DNA of 6,029 nt. Origin: Campylobacterales bacterium. Lineage in GTDB: Bacteria; Campylobacterota; Campylobacteria; Campylobacterales; Sulfurimonadaceae. Below are positions 5,876-6,029 of this stretch, one piece after another. Below the pieces are notes generated by a model, which saw only the letters and a list, made by a program, of their open reading frames with translations, made no database searches and had not been told where the DNA came from. The stretch's first letter is position 1. The number at the start of each line of letters is the position of its first letter. Both the position numbers and the translations under genes were made by a program. Where the stretch lies: assembly GCA_016937915.1 (NCBI GenBank), contig JAFGVR010000184.1:1-6029 (forward strand). Reading direction: 5' to 3'.

Positions 5876-6029
5876 TTAATCCTCACACTCTCCAGTGATA
5901 GGATTTACATTTGAACATGTGTCTTCATGTGTAGTTGTTGTGGTTGAAGCTGTTATAGTTACACTATCAGCTGTAGAATCAACGATGCCATCATTTACTA
6001 TAAGTGTTATCGTATATGTACCATCAACA
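5876..6029 (-). CDS. 3' end of a PKD/Ig-like surface protein with CED tag (partial)
   Basis: Only the last 50 residues are in the window; the start lies beyond position 6029. They begin VDGTYTITLIVNDGIVDSTA and continue DSVTITAS, the closing strands of a PKD or similar Ig-like beta-sandwich, a module common in large exported surface proteins. A TTTTTHEDT linker follows, then CSNVNPITGECED at the C-terminus. From the module I infer an exported, possibly multi-domain adhesin-like protein, but the signal peptide and full architecture cannot be seen. It is the upstream member of the minus-strand gene cluster, with the lipoprotein ATG 17 bases after its TAA. Confidence 0.75.
   Translation of the reverse strand, partial: VDGTYTITLIVNDGIVDSTADSVTITASTTTTTHEDTCSNVNPITGECED
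5879..5917 (-). other. C-terminal tag copy 3 (CSNVNPITGECED)
   Basis: Encodes the last 13 residues of the PKD-like protein. It differs from copy 1 by two residue changes (S/T and I/L) and five synonymous codons. It is preceded by a Thr-rich linker, so the tag should be exposed rather than part of the Ig-like fold. Confidence 0.75.

Noticed and set aside
2770..5917. Shared CED tag as laminin/EGF-like or dockerin domain
   Set aside because: NPxTGxC recalls laminin-type EGF repeats and NxN recalls dockerin calcium loops, but there are too few cysteines for EGF and no DxNxDG loop with a helix. The 13-residue length is too short for either fold.

Overview
The window is AT-rich, with short intergenic gaps and AT-biased codons. 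It carries a stand-alone histidine kinase, an EAL-CBS-GGDEF protein and secreted proteins with a 'GWQLLG...GEGFWV' module. This combination suggests a free-living Campylobacterota bacterium (Sulfurimonas/Sulfurovum/Arcobacter-like). That assignment is inferred from protein style only; there is no rRNA or marker gene to confirm it.

Left half (1-2770), signalling. Positions 1-207 hold no convincing gene, only one possible terminator hairpin. A short histidine kinase without a sensor domain (209-901, minus) ends inside a perfect hairpin. A 102-base divergent promoter region (902-1003) separates it from a plus-strand 588-aa EAL-CBS-GGDEF protein (1004-2770). The EAL part of that protein lacks some catalytic residues, so it is more likely a c-di-GMP/GTP sensor or a cyclase than a working phosphodiesterase.

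Right half (2767-6029), cell envelope, all minus strand. In transcription order it holds: the 3' end of a PKD/Ig-like surface protein (5876-6029, truncated by the window edge); a 48-aa lipoprotein (5712-5858); an 816-aa secreted beta-helix protein built of two near-identical 316-residue units (3243-5693); and, after two abutting inverted repeats (3171-3241), a 128-aa secreted protein (2767-3153) whose stop codon overlaps that of the EAL-CBS-GGDEF gene. The first three genes are 17-18 bases apart with Shine-Dalgarno sequences and look like one operon.

The most interesting signal is that three unrelated proteins here (the PKD-like protein, the tiny lipoprotein and the GW-module protein) end in the same 13-residue C-terminus, C-x-N-V-N-P-[IL]-[TN]-G-[EQ]-C-E-D, at the very last residue. 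The codons differ mostly at synonymous sites, which points to selection on the peptide rather than recent copying. The lipoprotein is little more than a lipid anchor, a short linker and this tag. I read this as a possible C-terminal sorting, anchoring or disulfide-pairing tag of a surface-protein system, with the beta-helix protein as an untagged partner. This function is inference; I cannot check from here whether the motif has been described before.
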